From Adiantum capillus-veneris (Eukaryota; Streptophyta; Polypodiopsida; Polypodiales; Pteridaceae), in contig CM043947.1 of NCBI GenBank assembly GCA_014529385.2, positions 123,708,891-123,772,890 of the forward strand: DNA of 64,000 bases, written 5' to 3'. The notes beneath the pieces were generated by a model. That model was not told the origin of the DNA. It did no database searches and worked only from the letters and a program-made list of their open reading frames with translations. Below, piece after piece: positions 48,267-59,590 of this stretch (the stretch's first letter is position 1; each line of letters begins with the position of its first letter). Both the position numbers and the translations under genes were made by a program.

Positions 48267-48312
48267 GATGACCTTTTGGATGGTCCTGCAAAGGACAATC
48301 CAAACGGTCATC
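48267..48312. repeat. hairpin, 21-bp arms with 4-bp loop
   Basis: GATGACCTTTTGGATGGTCC (48267 on) pairs with AGGACAATCCAAACGGTCAT (48292 on) at 19 of 21 positions. It lies between the TnpA-like gene and the right subterminal array. Confidence 0.85.
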
Positions 48313-48324
48313 TGTTTTTTTATA

Positions 48325-48567
48325 ATAAATCCCTTCGCGGTAATGCTCGCGATCAGCCTGTTGCGGTAATATGTGCGGGTACTGTTGCAGCAAAGCACGC
48401 GGTAATATTTGCGGAAATATTGCCTCATCCATTACCGCATCAGTTACCACTAGACCATTACCGCCAGCTTTGCCGCAGTATTTGCCGCGTACGGGAATTT
48501 TTATATTTCAAGTTTGTTTGTTTTCTTGCAGTAATGTGAGCGGTAATACCGCGCATATGTTATAGTG
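48325..48567. promoter_or_regulatory. right subterminal repeats of CACTA-2
   Basis: GCGGTAATGCTC, GCGGTAATATG, GCGGTAATATTTGCGG, ATTACCGC and GAGCGGTAATACCGCGC occur at 10-40 bp intervals in both orientations up to the terminal TATAGTG. Confidence 0.8.
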
Positions 48568-49073
48568 TTTGATCAATTTCATCTTGCAATTGAAAGCAGA
48601 GACTTGACAACCATGAGGACACCTTTGGGTTTGGTAAGGATGTGTACCTTGCCACAGGGAGCAACCAACTCGGTTGCACATATGATGAATGGGATGAATA
48701 AGGTCTTACGTGACTTTATTCCTCAAATTACAATGCCTTTCATTAATAATTTGCCTATCAAAGGATGTGAAGAAAGTGAGAAAGATGAAGCTTTCGATCT
48801 CAAGAGATGTCACAGGTTTGTGGTAAATCACATAAATGATTGTCATAGAATTTTCTCTAGGTTGGAAAATATGAATCTTACGTTGCCAGGGAAAAAGTCA
48901 TGTTTGGTGTCAATGAAGTGCTCATTGTGGGGCACATGCGCATGCCATATGATAGGAAACCTTGTCGAACAAAGGTAGATGCCATCCAAAGAATGAAAGA
49001 AACCAATACTAGCATCACTAAGGTTAGAAGGTTTTTGGGAGCATGTGTACCTTTTATGTTATTTGGATTCAAC
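48568..49073 (+). pseudogene. gypsy host, segment 2: RT
   Basis: Continues the RT left at 40764: FDQFHLAIESRDLTTM, CTLPQGATNSVAHMM and ITMPFINNLPIKG, where the catalytic Asp pair is changed to Asn-Asn. Then RCHRFVVNHINDCHRIFS, a one-frame shift, VGHMRMPYDRKPCRTKVDAI and TKVRRFLGACV. It is interrupted at 49073 by gypsy-2. Confidence 0.9.
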
Positions 49074-49226
49074 CGTCAAGACACCAGCAAGGCCGGACTA
49101 GACAAGGGTAGGGCCGGGCTAGGCGGTGTGGAAAGGGAGTCCAACTAGGGCAAAGGGCCAGGGGCTTTGCTATATAATGGGTGGTTGGGTGGTGGACTCT
49201 CAGGCTCTAGCTTCCCTTGTCTTACA
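49074..49226 (+). repeat. gypsy-2 5' LTR (153 bp)
   Basis: Starts CGTCAAGACACC (TG mutated to CG) and ends TGTCTTACA. TATA box TATATAAT at 49171-49178. It has an extra GGTTGGGT compared with the other LTR. Confidence 0.9.
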
Positions 49227-49227
49227 C

Positions 49228-49239
49228 TGGTATCAGAGC
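49228..49239 (+). other. gypsy-2 primer-binding site
   Basis: TGGTATCAGAGC, a perfect 12-base match to the tRNA-iMet 3' end complement, one base after the LTR. Confidence 0.95.
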
Positions 49240-50020
49240 TAAGTGCCTATTTTAAGAAAGGGGAAGGCGTGTTGCTTTCAAGCCACACAAAAGCCTTGCA
49301 TGTCGTGGTCCAAGACTGTGGGATCACCCCTTGCTACGCAGGTCGACAAGGAAGAAGCACCGTGGGTACGTGGGCTTGGCAAGGAGAGCCATTGGGTACA
49401 AGAGCACCAAACCAATGGTACACGGGCTCAACAGAGGCACAAGGGCGTGCTGATCCTTTCTCGACACAGGGCCGACGCCCATCTTGCAACTCATCGTCCA
49501 CCCCCGGTGTTCCAAGCCTCTGCGTGCTACCTGCTCACGGCTATGGCCGTTTGAAGCTTGAAGTTCACACTTAACCACCTAAGGTCTTTGGCCTTAGGAA
49601 TTCAAATTAAAAGCTTAGGGTTGATATACAACCCCGCAAGGGATACACATCCAAGGGATACACACCCCCACCACAAGCAGCAAACCCGAGCACATCCAAG
49701 TGGAATCAAGACGGGGCCGGCAAGTACAGGCTTTCACAAATTCCCTGTGCGTTGGCTAGAGAAATTCAACACACCGATAAAAGCTTCATAAGAGGATTCA
49801 TTGGCGACAGTAGTTCTCGAATTGATTGCGGCCACTCATACCGATTCGGCTGCAACGTGTTCAAGACAAGTACATTCACGATTGAAATTTCGGATCGTTT
49901 TTTATTTGGACAAACAACGTAATTAGCAAGGCTAATTGATCTTAATTAGCCTTGGTGGTGCATCCTACATCTATACAGGTATTTTTTCTTGCTATTCCTT
50001 CCACTACACTATGTCGTCAT
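49240..50020. other. gypsy-2 leader
   Basis: About 780 bp between the primer site and the first gag-like ATG near 50020. It contains no recognisable coding sequence and has an AGGGATACACATCCAAGG direct repeat near 49640. Confidence 0.6.
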
Positions 50021-51160
50021 GGATTCGGATATCAATATGACATTCGATTTTGAGCAAAGTACACCTAATCCTACCAATGATGGCCCACGGCCGCATCCTC
50101 TCAAGGAGAGTACCCGCAATGCTACGGTAGGTGAAGATACTTATGAATTGCTCGATATTCAATAATTTTCATGCACTTCAAACACGCATGACAGTCATGG
50201 ATGAAAATTTTAAAGCTTTAAATTAAAATGTTACTAAACTACCCACATTAGTAATTCAATTAATGCAATAGCAGTCCAAGAGTCCTGCTGACATGCACAT
50301 GCATGAGCACGTTGCTACACAAGGGCAAGGCACGTCTAATCTAGGACAAGACGCAAATGCTGATACATTGCATACTCTCATTGCAAAAGAGGTGGATGAA
50401 TTGTTAAAAAAAAACCAAACCACCAATTTTTAAGGGAGAAGATTGAGATCGCAATAAGGATGCAGTGAATATCTTTCTCAGCAAGTGGGATGGAATTCAT
50501 GCCTTACAGCGTACTCTGGATGCAGTCAAAGCTCTGCAAACGAGCTTAACTCTGGAAGGCAAGGCCTACAAATGGTGGATGTATCTGAAGGAGAAGAACA
50601 TCATACCACAGAGTTGGGCAGATTTTGAAGCAATTTTTAGCAAGGAATTTTTGCCTACAAACGAGGCCGATCGGAATTGGATGGCTTGGGACACATGTTC
50701 CATGCGTCAATATCCATCACTACTTGAATATATCTCTCACTATCGGGACGTTTTCCTCAAGTTGGAAGGCTTAGATACCTTTCAACAAGTACAGTGGTTC
50801 ATACGAGGTTTGACATTCGAGCTTAAGAAGTATGTCAAGACCCAAGACCCTAAAACACTTGAGGAAGCCATAGTGAAAGCACATATTCATGATAATCCTG
50901 ATGAAAAGAAAACATATAATAGTCACGTGTCTGCTAATATACATGGTAATACACACACTCAGTATGGGCACAATAAAAGAAAAATTTCTAGTTGCCAATT
51001 TAGATGCATCTAAAAACCCAAGGGGTCCAGGGGTCCTCTCTCTCCTGAGGACTTTGATAAAGCCAAGAAATAAAAATTATGTTTCCAATGTTTAGAAAGA
51101 GGTCATGGAAAAAAGGATTGTACCAAAGGGAAATCTGCTGCTCAGGGCAAGGAGAAAGCA
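50020..51160 (+). pseudogene. gypsy-2 gag
   Basis: The frame opens MDSDINMTFDFEQSTPNP near 50020 and is broken by stops from about 50162. The retrotransposon-gag domain is clear at 50465-51013: FLSKWDGIHALQRT, LTLEGKAYKWWMYLKEK, FEAIFSKEFLPTNEADRNWM and GLTFELKKYVKTQDP. After a shift, the zinc knuckle CFQCLERGHGKKDC (CX2CX4HX4C) is found at about 51080-51121. Confidence 0.85.
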
Positions 51161-54100
51161 GTGCACATGGTGAAAATGCTGCCTCTTGAGTCTTCCTCAC
51201 GATTCTCTACAGTGGAAGTAATACACACTAAGGTGGTGCATGAATGCTGTCTCACAGCTTCCATGTGGCAACCAACATTTGGACCATATGAGTTAGTACA
51301 TATGCACGGATATCTGCAAGGGCACAAGGTGTGCATCTTGGTAGATGACGGTGCTACTCACAATTTCATCAATTACGGATCGGTGAAAAAACTCAAACTG
51401 CCTCAAACTCTGAGTACCCACCGCTACAAGGTAGCAATGATGAATGGACATGATACTGAAATATGGGATACTCAATGCCGAGTTGTTCCATTGGAAGTAC
51501 AAGGGTACTCCACATGTTTGGATTTTCAGATTATGAACATGGAAAGGGCTGATGTGGTTCTTGGTAGGGAGTGGTTGCATAGCCTAGGACCATCACTGAA
51601 GCGTAGCTATGAGCACAACAGCTTGATGTTTGAATCCCATGGCACACATGTGTTGTTGTTAGGAGAAAAAGATATTCCTTCCTTACCACTGGTTTGTACT
51701 GTTGAGCTTATGCAGCTTGTTTCTGACAATGAAATAGATCAGGTTTTCTTGTGTTACTCACTGTCTCATTTTCTTTCTAGCATTGAGTCTATTGAACATT
51801 TCTCAACGCCGCATGCTTCTCTCTCCTCTATTCCACCAATTGCTAATTCTAAACAAGCAAACGTTGCTACTCAATTACAAAAATTATTAAAGGAATTTCA
51901 AGATGTATTTCCTAATGATTTGCCATTAGGATTAGCGCCGACACGATCAATACAACATAGCATTGACGTGGCTACAGGCTGTAAACCTGTTAGTAAACCA
52001 CCTTATCGTATGAGTTATTGAGAAGCTGCTGAGGTGGAACGTCAGCTTGCTGACTACCTTAGCAGAGGGTTTATACAACCCAGTTCTTCACCATGGGCTT
52101 CGCCTATCCTCTTAGTGAAGAAAAAAGACTGTTGTATGCGCATGTTCGTAGACTATCGTGGCTTAAATGCGGTTACAGTTAAGAACAAATACCCATTTCC
52201 CAGAGTAGATAAGTTGTTTGATAAGCTCACTCATGCTCGCATTTTTACGAAAATAGACTTGCAGTCAGGATATCACCAAGTCCGTATTCGACTTGCCGAT
52301 ATACCCAAAACTGTATTCTTAACACGGTTTGGACACTACGAGTTCTTGATGATGCCCTTTGGGTTAACCAATGCGCCCGCAACATTCATGACACTTATGG
52401 ATAGTGTCTTGAAGCCATATTTGGGTAAATTTGTCATTGTTTTCCTTGATTACATCCGAGTCTATAGTGCTTCTGAAGAAGAACATTTACAACATCTCTG
52501 GTAGGTGTTTGAGTTGTTATGCACAAATAAATTATATGCCAGGAATCTACATGTGATTTTCTAAAAGATGAAATTCATTATTTAGGGCACGTTATTTCAA
52601 CTAACGGGCTATATATGGATCAATCCAAAGTGGATACCATCCGGAAATGGCCTTCTCCTAAAAATATGAAAGAATTATAGATATTAGGATTTGCAGGTTT
52701 TTACCTAAGGTTCGTTAAAGACTATGCTCAAATTGCTGTTCCTATGACGGATCAACTAAAAGGCAAAGGTAAAGCTTTTCAGTGGGGATCCATTCAACAG
52801 CACAATTTTGATACGCTCAAGGATGCATTAGCTACAACTTCTATACTGGCTATTGTAGATCCTTTGAAACCATTCGTTTTGGAAATGGATGCCAGTGACC
52901 ATGCTATTGGAGCAGTCATGTTGCAAAACGGACTGTCGATTGCATTTGAAAGCAAGAAGCTTGATGCAGCTCAACAGAACTATTCTGCTTAAACACGAAC
53001 TCTATGCAATAGTGTCTGTCTTAAAAACATGGTGGCATTATTTGTATGGTGCTCAGTTTGAGATTGTGTTTGATCATCAAAGCATGAAATGGTTTACACA
53101 ACAAACGGATTTGAAGGGTCGAAAAGCCAGGTGGAATGAGATTCTTCAGGAATATGATGCCAAGATAAGGTATCCGAAAGGCCGATACAATGTCGTGGCG
53201 GACGCTCTAAGTCGAATGCCAGAGATCAATTTGCTCTTGTTCACGGAACTTCGAAGTGAATTTCTAGATTCTCTCAAAGGAAAATATGATCATGATGAAG
53301 CATATTGCAAAGTGTGGAGCCATGTTCAAAAGAGGGATCCTTCTCACTCCAATGATGGTAGTGTACAGTTAATCTCCACACCTACTTCTCCTTTATCAGG
53401 TGATGAACTACAACGATGGAAGCATTTCACCATCGACAATGGGTACCTACTCCATAAGGGAAGAGTTTGTGTATCAACGAAAACAGACATTCGGTGCCGA
53501 ATTCTTTATGAATGTCATGATAGTCCAAGTGCAGGGCACCCGGGTATTAGAAAAACTTATGCTCTCGTACGATGACATTTTTACTGGCCAGGTATACATG
53601 GCTTTGTTCAAGCTTATGTCTTGCATTGCCAAAAATGTCAAGTTAGCAAAGCAGAGCGCCTAAAAGCAGGAGGACTCCTACATCCTTTGGAGATTCCCAA
53701 TGGAAAATGAGAAAGCATATCTATGGATTTTATTGTAGGTCTACAAACCACTATACGAGGTCATGAGTTGGTATGGGTGGTCATAGAGAGGTTGACTAAT
53801 CTATGTAAGTTTATCCCGACCAAATCAACGGTTAAGAGACCAGAACTCGCCAAGTTATTTGTGGACAATCTATACAAATTGTATGGTTTACCAAGTAACA
53901 TTGTTAGTGACCGTTATCCCAAGTTTAATAGCCACTTTTGGAGAGTTGTATTTCAATGATTGGGTACACAACTGAACCTCAGTACAGTTGATCATCCAGA
54001 ACCAGATGGTTAGATGGAACGGGTTAACCAAGTGCTAGAGGATATGCTAAGAGAATATGCCAGTAAAAAACAGTCAGACTGGTAAGAATACTTACCTATC

Positions 54101-54768
54101 TTGAGTTTGCCTACATCAATGCTAAGCATTTCACAACAGGCTTTAGTCCTTTCATGCTCATGTACAGGTTTCAACCTAGGTCACCAGTTACGGTGGGGTT
54201 GGCAACCAAAAAACTCCAACAGGTTAAGGATTTTCTCCAAGACCACATGGATATGCTAAAACTTGCTCGTCAGAATGTCCAACAAGCACATGATCGGTAT
54301 AAGAAGTACACTGATGAGAAACATCGACAAGTTACCTTCGAAGAAGGGGAGGAAGTATTTTTACGTGTGCCAGAACATTCAAAAAGTCTGAAAACTAGGC
54401 TGACACCTAAATTATCTCCTCGATATTGTGGGCCTTTCAAAATACTCAAGCGAGTAGGTGATCATGCCTACAAAATATTACTACCTTCACATTCTCGCAT
54501 TCATCCAGTGTTTCATGTAAGACGTTTACATGGGGACGACAATGTCATTAACCAGCAGGTTTTTGTTGATTTCATTGAACCTCCTACCTTACCACATGAA
54601 CCTGAACGTGTTCTTGATTATCATGAGTTGCGTACATGCCATCACGCACATCAACAATCCTTAATGAAATGGAAAGACCGACCTAAAGAAGGTACCAATT
54701 GGGAAAACATTAGTGTTCTTAGGAAGAAGTTCCCCACTTTTGTTTTCGAGGGCGAAAACTCTTCTTAA
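51161..54768 (+). pseudogene. gypsy-2 pol: protease, RT, RNase H, integrase, chromodomain-like end
   Basis: Protease: ILVDDGATHNFINYGSV (51335 region). RT (51900-52500): [35 protein letters not shown] and active site FLDYI, in which the second catalytic Asp is Tyr. RNase H (52800-53215): VLEMDASDHAIGAVM, ELYAIVSVLKTWWHYLYG and VADALSRMP. Integrase: HDSPSAGHPGIRKTY, LHCQKCQVSKA, SISMDFIVGL, IVSDRYPKFNSHFW and ERVNQVLEDMLREYA. The last frame, 54154-54768, ends with VLDYHELRT and LMKWKDRPKEGTNWENIS, which matches a degenerate chromodomain. Stops at 52019, 52501, 52990, 53573 and others, plus shifts, disable it. Confidence 0.9.
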
Positions 54769-54776
54769 GGGGGGAG
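54767..54776 (+). other. gypsy-2 polypurine tract
   Basis: AAGGGGGGAG, four bases before the 3' LTR start (TGTCATGACA at 54780). It is the expected plus-strand priming site. Confidence 0.85.
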
Positions 54777-54779
54777 TAA

Positions 54780-54924
54780 TGTCATGACATCGGCAAGGCT
54801 AGACTAGACAAGGGCAGGGCCGCGCTAGGCGGTGTGGAAAGGGCGTCCAACTAGGGCAAAGGGCCAGGGGCTTTGCTATATAATGGGTGGTGGACTCTCA
54901 GGCTCTAGCTTCCCTTATCTTACA
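54780..54924 (+). repeat. gypsy-2 3' LTR (145 bp)
   Basis: Begins TGTCATGACATCGG and ends TATCTTACA. TATA box at 54877-54884. The first ten bases include the palindrome TGTCATGACA. Confidence 0.95.
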
Positions 54925-55328
54925 TCAACATTATACACATGTAGTTGATCCTCTTTATCATTGCTTAGAAATAAACAAAAGTTTAAATTGAGAGAAGCAC
55001 ATGTAAAAGCCATGAGAAAGCTAAAGAAGTTTCTACAGTCAGCAGCAACTTTGAGCAAGGTAGACTATGAGTGTCAAAGGCCAGTAATTGTGATGGTAGA
55101 CACCAATCCTATAGGGATTGGATGGGAAATAGAGAAAGATTACGAAGAAGGACACGGGTTTATGGTGAGATTTAGAGAAAAGGTACTGAGTGCTCACCAA
55201 AGAAACTATCCACAGATAAAGAGAGAGTTATGGGGTATGGTTATAGCCTTGAAAAATGGGAAAGAGTACCTAATTGGTGCATGTGTGGTTGTAGAAACAG
55301 ATTGTCTACCACTTCTTGAGATAATTAC
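54925..55328 (+). pseudogene. gypsy host, segment 3: end of RT and RNase H
   Basis: Resumes after gypsy-2. In another frame the junction region reads IQHYTHVVDPLYHCLE, then from 54961 KLREAHVKAMRKLKKFL, VMVDTNPIGIGWEIEKDY, RQRNYPQ-like AHQRNYPQIKRELWGM and VVVETDCLPLLEIIT. That is RNase H with its conserved Asp (VDTN) and Glu (RELWG). It is cut at 55328 by copia-2. Confidence 0.9.
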
Positions 55329-55520
55329 TGAAGGAGTACGAGCGGAAGTGCGACGCGAGAGAGAGTGCGAGAAGAAGAGCACGACGATATGGTGAACTCG
55401 CTCTACTGTAATGTGTAGAGCATAGTGAGTTCTTATTAGGTTTTTACAAAAGAATATGTGTACATACCTGGCGGCCAGCCCACTTACCTGGGCGACCACA
55501 TTGGGCTTTATACCCCAACA
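55329..55520 (-). repeat. copia-2 3' LTR (192 bp)
   Basis: Plus strand TGAAGGAGTACGAGC to TATACCCCAACA. On the minus strand it opens TGTTGGGGTATAAAGCCC, with a TATAAAG only eight bases in. The plus-strand neighbour ACCTCCCACTTAAAG is the polypurine tract of the minus-strand element. Confidence 0.95.
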
Positions 55521-55609
55521 ACCTCCCACTTAAAGTCCAATGTGGTACTTTAAGTGTGAGCGAAGCTACTATACAAGCTAATATACAAGAGATGTAGAGA
55601 AGTGATGTA

Positions 55610-58600
55610 CTACCCTACACCTAACTGTTTGCGAAAATGTGCAAAGCTCTCTGAGGGAAGTCCTTTTGTAAGTAGATCAGCAGGATTTTCTGTGGTGTGA
55701 ACTTTGACAAGCTGAAGTTGCTTATCCTCGAGCATTTCCCTGATGAAATGATACTTCACATCCACATGCTTTGCCTTTGAGTAATAAACTGGATTGCGAG
55801 CCAATTGTATAGCACTTTGACTATCACAATATAACACTGGCATCTCTTCTTTGATTCCCAAGTCTGTTACTAGTCGATTAAGCCAAATTGATTCTTTGCA
55901 TGCCTCTGATGCTGCAACATATTCAGCCTCTATAGTAGACTGAGTAACACAATCTTGTAATCTAGAACGCCATGATACTGCTTCACCACCCAATGTAAAG
56001 ACATACCCTGACGTAGACCTTCGGTTGTCTAAGTCACCTGCATAATCTGAGTCTATAAAACCCTTTACACTTAGCTCCTGACTCCCATAGCATATACGCA
56101 TACTCTTTGTAGCTTTCAGGTATCTCAATATTCCTTTCACTGCCTCCCAATGTTTCTTGCCTGGGTTTGACATGTATCGACTTACTACTCCCACTGCAAA
56201 TGCAATGTCTGGGCGAGTAGCAATCATTGCATACATCAAACTACCCACTGCAGACGCATATGGAATCTTATCCATTTCAGCCTGTTCTTCCTCGGACACA
56301 AGACAATCTTGTTTGCTAAGTTTCACATATGGTGGCAATGGAACACTCAGTGCCTTTCCCTTCTCCATATTGAACCGTTGCAAAAACTTGTCAATATCCT
56401 CTGTTTGAGATAACCAAATCAACTTCTTTGATCTGTCTCTCTCAATGCGCATACCAAGTATATGACTTGCCTCACCCATGTCTTTCATGTCAAACGATTT
56501 TGCCATCTTTGACTTCAAAGCTGAAATTTCTTCCAAGTGCTTGCCAGCAATCAACATGTCATCCACATACAAAATAAGGATCAGCCAACTGCCATCCTTA
56601 GCCTTTTTTGTATATAGACAGTGATCGAACTCACTACGTTTGTAGCCTTGAGAAAGCATAAACTTGTGGAATTTATGGTACCATGCCCTCGGTGATTGTT
56701 TTAAGCCATAAAGACTCTTTAACAAATGGCATACCCAATCTTCCTTGCCTTTCTCAACAAACCCTTCTGGCTGCTGCATGTAAATTTCCACATCTAAATC
56801 ACCATGCAAGAACGCTGTCTTGACATCCATTTGGTGCAACACCAAATCTAATATGGCAACCAATGCAAGAAAGCATCTCAATGTAGTCATCTTGACCACC
56901 GGAGAGAAGACTTCATCAAAGTCAATGCCTTGTTCTTGCTTAAAGCCCTTGGCAACAAGCCTTGCTTTGTACTTTGGCTGACTATCATGAGCGGTGATCT
57001 TATACCTGTAAACCCATTTACAAGGTAGAGCCTTTTTGCCCTGTGGTAATTTAACTAGCTTCCATGTCTTGTTTTTATGCAGAACTGTCATCTCTGACTG
57101 CATGGCCAATTGCCAATTCCCGGTGTCCTTCATTTGCACTGCTTCCTTGTAACATGAAGGCTCATTGCAATCAGTCAACATGACATAATTCATACATGGA
57201 ACAAACCTATCAGGAGGTCATGTGACACGTCCAGATCTATGCACAATAGGTGGCTCAGGCTCAGCCACAACCAGTGGTTCCACTCTATACTGTCCTTGCT
57301 CCTCTTGAGCCCTGACATTTTGTCTTGCACGTGCAGGTCCATCTTCTTGGAAGACAACTCTTCTAATCTCCTCAACCCTCTTTGGTTTAGAATGATATTT
57401 GGATTCATTAAAGTGAACATCATTGCTGCAAAAAACCTTTCTTGATTCGGGATCCCAAAGTCTGTACCCCATCTCACCAGAATTACCATACCCTAGAAAG
57501 ATGCACTTTCTACTCTTTGCCTCAAGTTTGTTCCTAAATTCTTTTGGAACGTGAGTATATGCCTCACAGCCAAAGACTCTGAGATGCTTGTATGAGGGCA
57601 TTTTGCCTGACCATACCATCTCTGGCACTGAATCCTTCTGCAAAACCTTGCTAGGAGATCTATTTACAAGATGAACAGCTGTTGATACAGCTTCAGCCCA
57701 AAACCCATTTGGCAACTGTGCATTAGACAACATACTTCTGACCTTCTCTTGTATGTTCCTATTCATCCTCTCAGCAACACCATTTTGAGGAGGATTGTAA
57801 GGAGCAGTAAGTTCACGTTTTATACCTTTCGACTCACAAAAGTCCTGAAAGGCCTTTGAAACATACTCTCCACCATTGTCAGTGCGTAAGCATTTAAGCT
57901 TCTTGCCACTCTGATTCTCCACAAGTGTCACAAACGTTTTGAAAACACTAAACGCTTCATCCTTGTGCTTGAGAAAGTAAACCCATACTTTCCTCGAGTA
58001 ATCATCTATAAATGTCATAAAGTAAGAAGCTCCCCCTAGAGATAGGTTAGGCATAGGTCCACACAAATCACTATGAACAAGTGCCAACTGTGTATCTCTT
58101 CTACTGCTTCTATGCTTATGTGGCTGCTGTGTTTGCTTACCATACAGACAATGTTCACAGAATTCAAAATCATTAAATGAAAAGCCAGGCAAATAACCAG
58201 AACGAGACAAGATTTCCATTCCCTTCTTGGACATATGTCCTAACCGGCTATGCCACAAAGAAACGTTCGGTTGCTCGGCTACATTGATTACATTTTTAGA
58301 GACATTTGATACATAAATCATGTAAAGTCCTCCAGACTTTACTCCATGTGCTACTATCATAGAACCCTTGGATATCTTCCACATGTTCTGTCCAAAAGTG
58401 GTGACGTAGCCAGCATCATCAAGTAAACTTGTGCTGATCAAGCTCTTTGTAATTGCGGGAACATGTCTCACATTCTTCAACGTGAAAGAAGAGCCATTCT
58501 GAAACTTCAATTGAACATCTCCAACACCTAAGATCTCACATGTCTGCCCATTGCCTAGCCGAACATGATCTTTAGTGGTCACATAAGAGGTAAACCACTC

Positions 58601-58864
58601 CTTGTTTGGAGACGCATGAAGTGATGCCCCTGAGTCTATAATCCAGTCACTCAGTGCATTTCCATCAGATGCTGTAAGAAGACCTGAGTCCATTGTATTC
58701 TTCAAGAAGTAGATGTCTCCTGACACTAGACTGTCATCCTCTGCAACAGTGTTTGTCACATTTATTTCTTGAATCTTCACTGAGGACTTGTTCTTCTCAC
58801 CATGGTCTTCAGCTTTCTCTTTGCCTTTTTCTGCTTTCCATTCTCTACAGTCTCTTTTCATGTG
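55610..58864 (-). pseudogene. copia-2 pol polyprotein
   Basis: Protease IIDSGASLHASP; WHSRLGHMSKKGMEIL; integrase with LVHSDLCGPM, FIDDYSRKVWVYF, LRTDNGGEYVSKAF and NGVAERMNRN; RT with FDEVFSPVVKM, MDVKTAFLHGDLDVEIYM and catalytic YVDDMLIAG; RNase H with TQSTIEAEYVAASEA, LYCDSQSAIQLARN and NPADLLTKGLPSE. It ends at a normal stop at 55610. The only lesion in pol is TGA near 57218 (CGA expected, giving RVTRPPDRF in relatives), between integrase and RT. All catalytic residues checked are present. Confidence 0.95.
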
Positions 58865-59590
58865 ACCCTTCTTGCCACAATGGTAGCATTCTATGTCACT
58901 CTTGCCTTTAGCACTGCGGGACTTGCTACGAGACTAATTCCTTTTTCCACCGTTGTACTTTTCTTTGGTCCTTCCCCTGACAACTAAGGCTGTTCCTTTG
59001 CCTTTGTCCATTGTCTTTCTATTGGTTTCTTCAGTAAATAGACTTCCTTCTACACCTGCTATGTTCAAACCATCTAGAGGTGCAGAATTACTCAAAGCTG
59101 TGCGAAAAGTGTCCCAACTTTCCGGCAATGTGATCAACAGGAACATAGCTCTAACAGGTTCATCAAACTTGACACCTTGAGCTGACAACTGTCTATAGTT
59201 TGTGTTGAATTCATTCAGATGATTGGACATAGGTGTCCCTTCTTTCATCTTCAAGTCAACAAGCTTCTTAAGCCAGTATACCTGTGAGGCTGCACTCTGC
59301 TTCTCATAAAGATCACTCAGCTTTAACCATGCTTGATAAGCCGACATCTCGTCTGCTACATTTAAGTAAACGCTTTCTGCCAAAGTTAGCATAATGGTAG
59401 AAAGTGCCAATTCATCCATTTCGTTCCATTCATCTTCGTCCATATCTTCTGGTTTTATCCCCTTGAGCTTTATAGGTTTTATCTGCTTCTTTTGTACCAA
59501 CACGTGCCAAATCTGCTTCTTCCACAATGGGAAATTGGTTCCATCCAGCTTCTTGATATTGTAAAGAGCAGTGTCCTGTGATCCAGCCAT
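58865..59590 (-). CDS. copia-2 gag
   Basis: MAGSQDTALYNIKKLDGTNF opens the frame at 59590. Capsid-like sequence FPLWKKQIWHVLVQKK, VYWLKKLVDLKMKEGT and LNEFNTNYRQLSAQG follows. At 58934-58936 a TAG ends a 218-codon product just before a basic linker (SRSKSRSAKGK) and the zinc knuckle CYHCGKKGHMKRDC in the same frame. The linker is Arg/Lys-rich, as is usual before gag zinc knuckles. Confidence 0.9.

Larger units (their letters stand above)
40765..48567. mobile_element. CACTA-2: 7,803-bp En/Spm-type DNA transposon
   Basis: Starts CACTATGAGCG and ends TATAGTG (inverse CACTATAACATATG). The target duplication is TTT (40762-40764, 48568-48570). Subterminal motifs are TTACCGC on the left and GCGGTAA on the right. 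A TNP2-type gene runs leftward (41162-44260) and a TnpA-like gene runs rightward (46535-48008), so the genes diverge, unlike in CACTA-1. Removing the element and one TTT joins RT sequence of the gypsy host directly. The terminal repeats beyond CACTAT are not alike. Confidence 0.95.
49074..54924 (+). mobile_element. gypsy-2: Ty3/gypsy element with chromodomain-like C-terminus
   Basis: A complete element of 5,851 bp with LTRs of 153 and 145 bp, primer site, gag, pol, polypurine tract and 5-bp target duplication TCAAC (49069-49073, 54925-54929). The very short LTRs and a chromodomain-like end fit the Reina-like chromoviruses (inference). Several stops and shifts in gag-pol show that it is dead. 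LTRs differ at about 10 of 145 aligned bases plus one 8-bp indel, older than copia-2. Confidence 0.95.

Noticed and set aside
57239-58987. Plus-strand ORFs opposite the copia-2 pol
   Set aside because: They are antisense shadows of gag-pol with no motif of their own.
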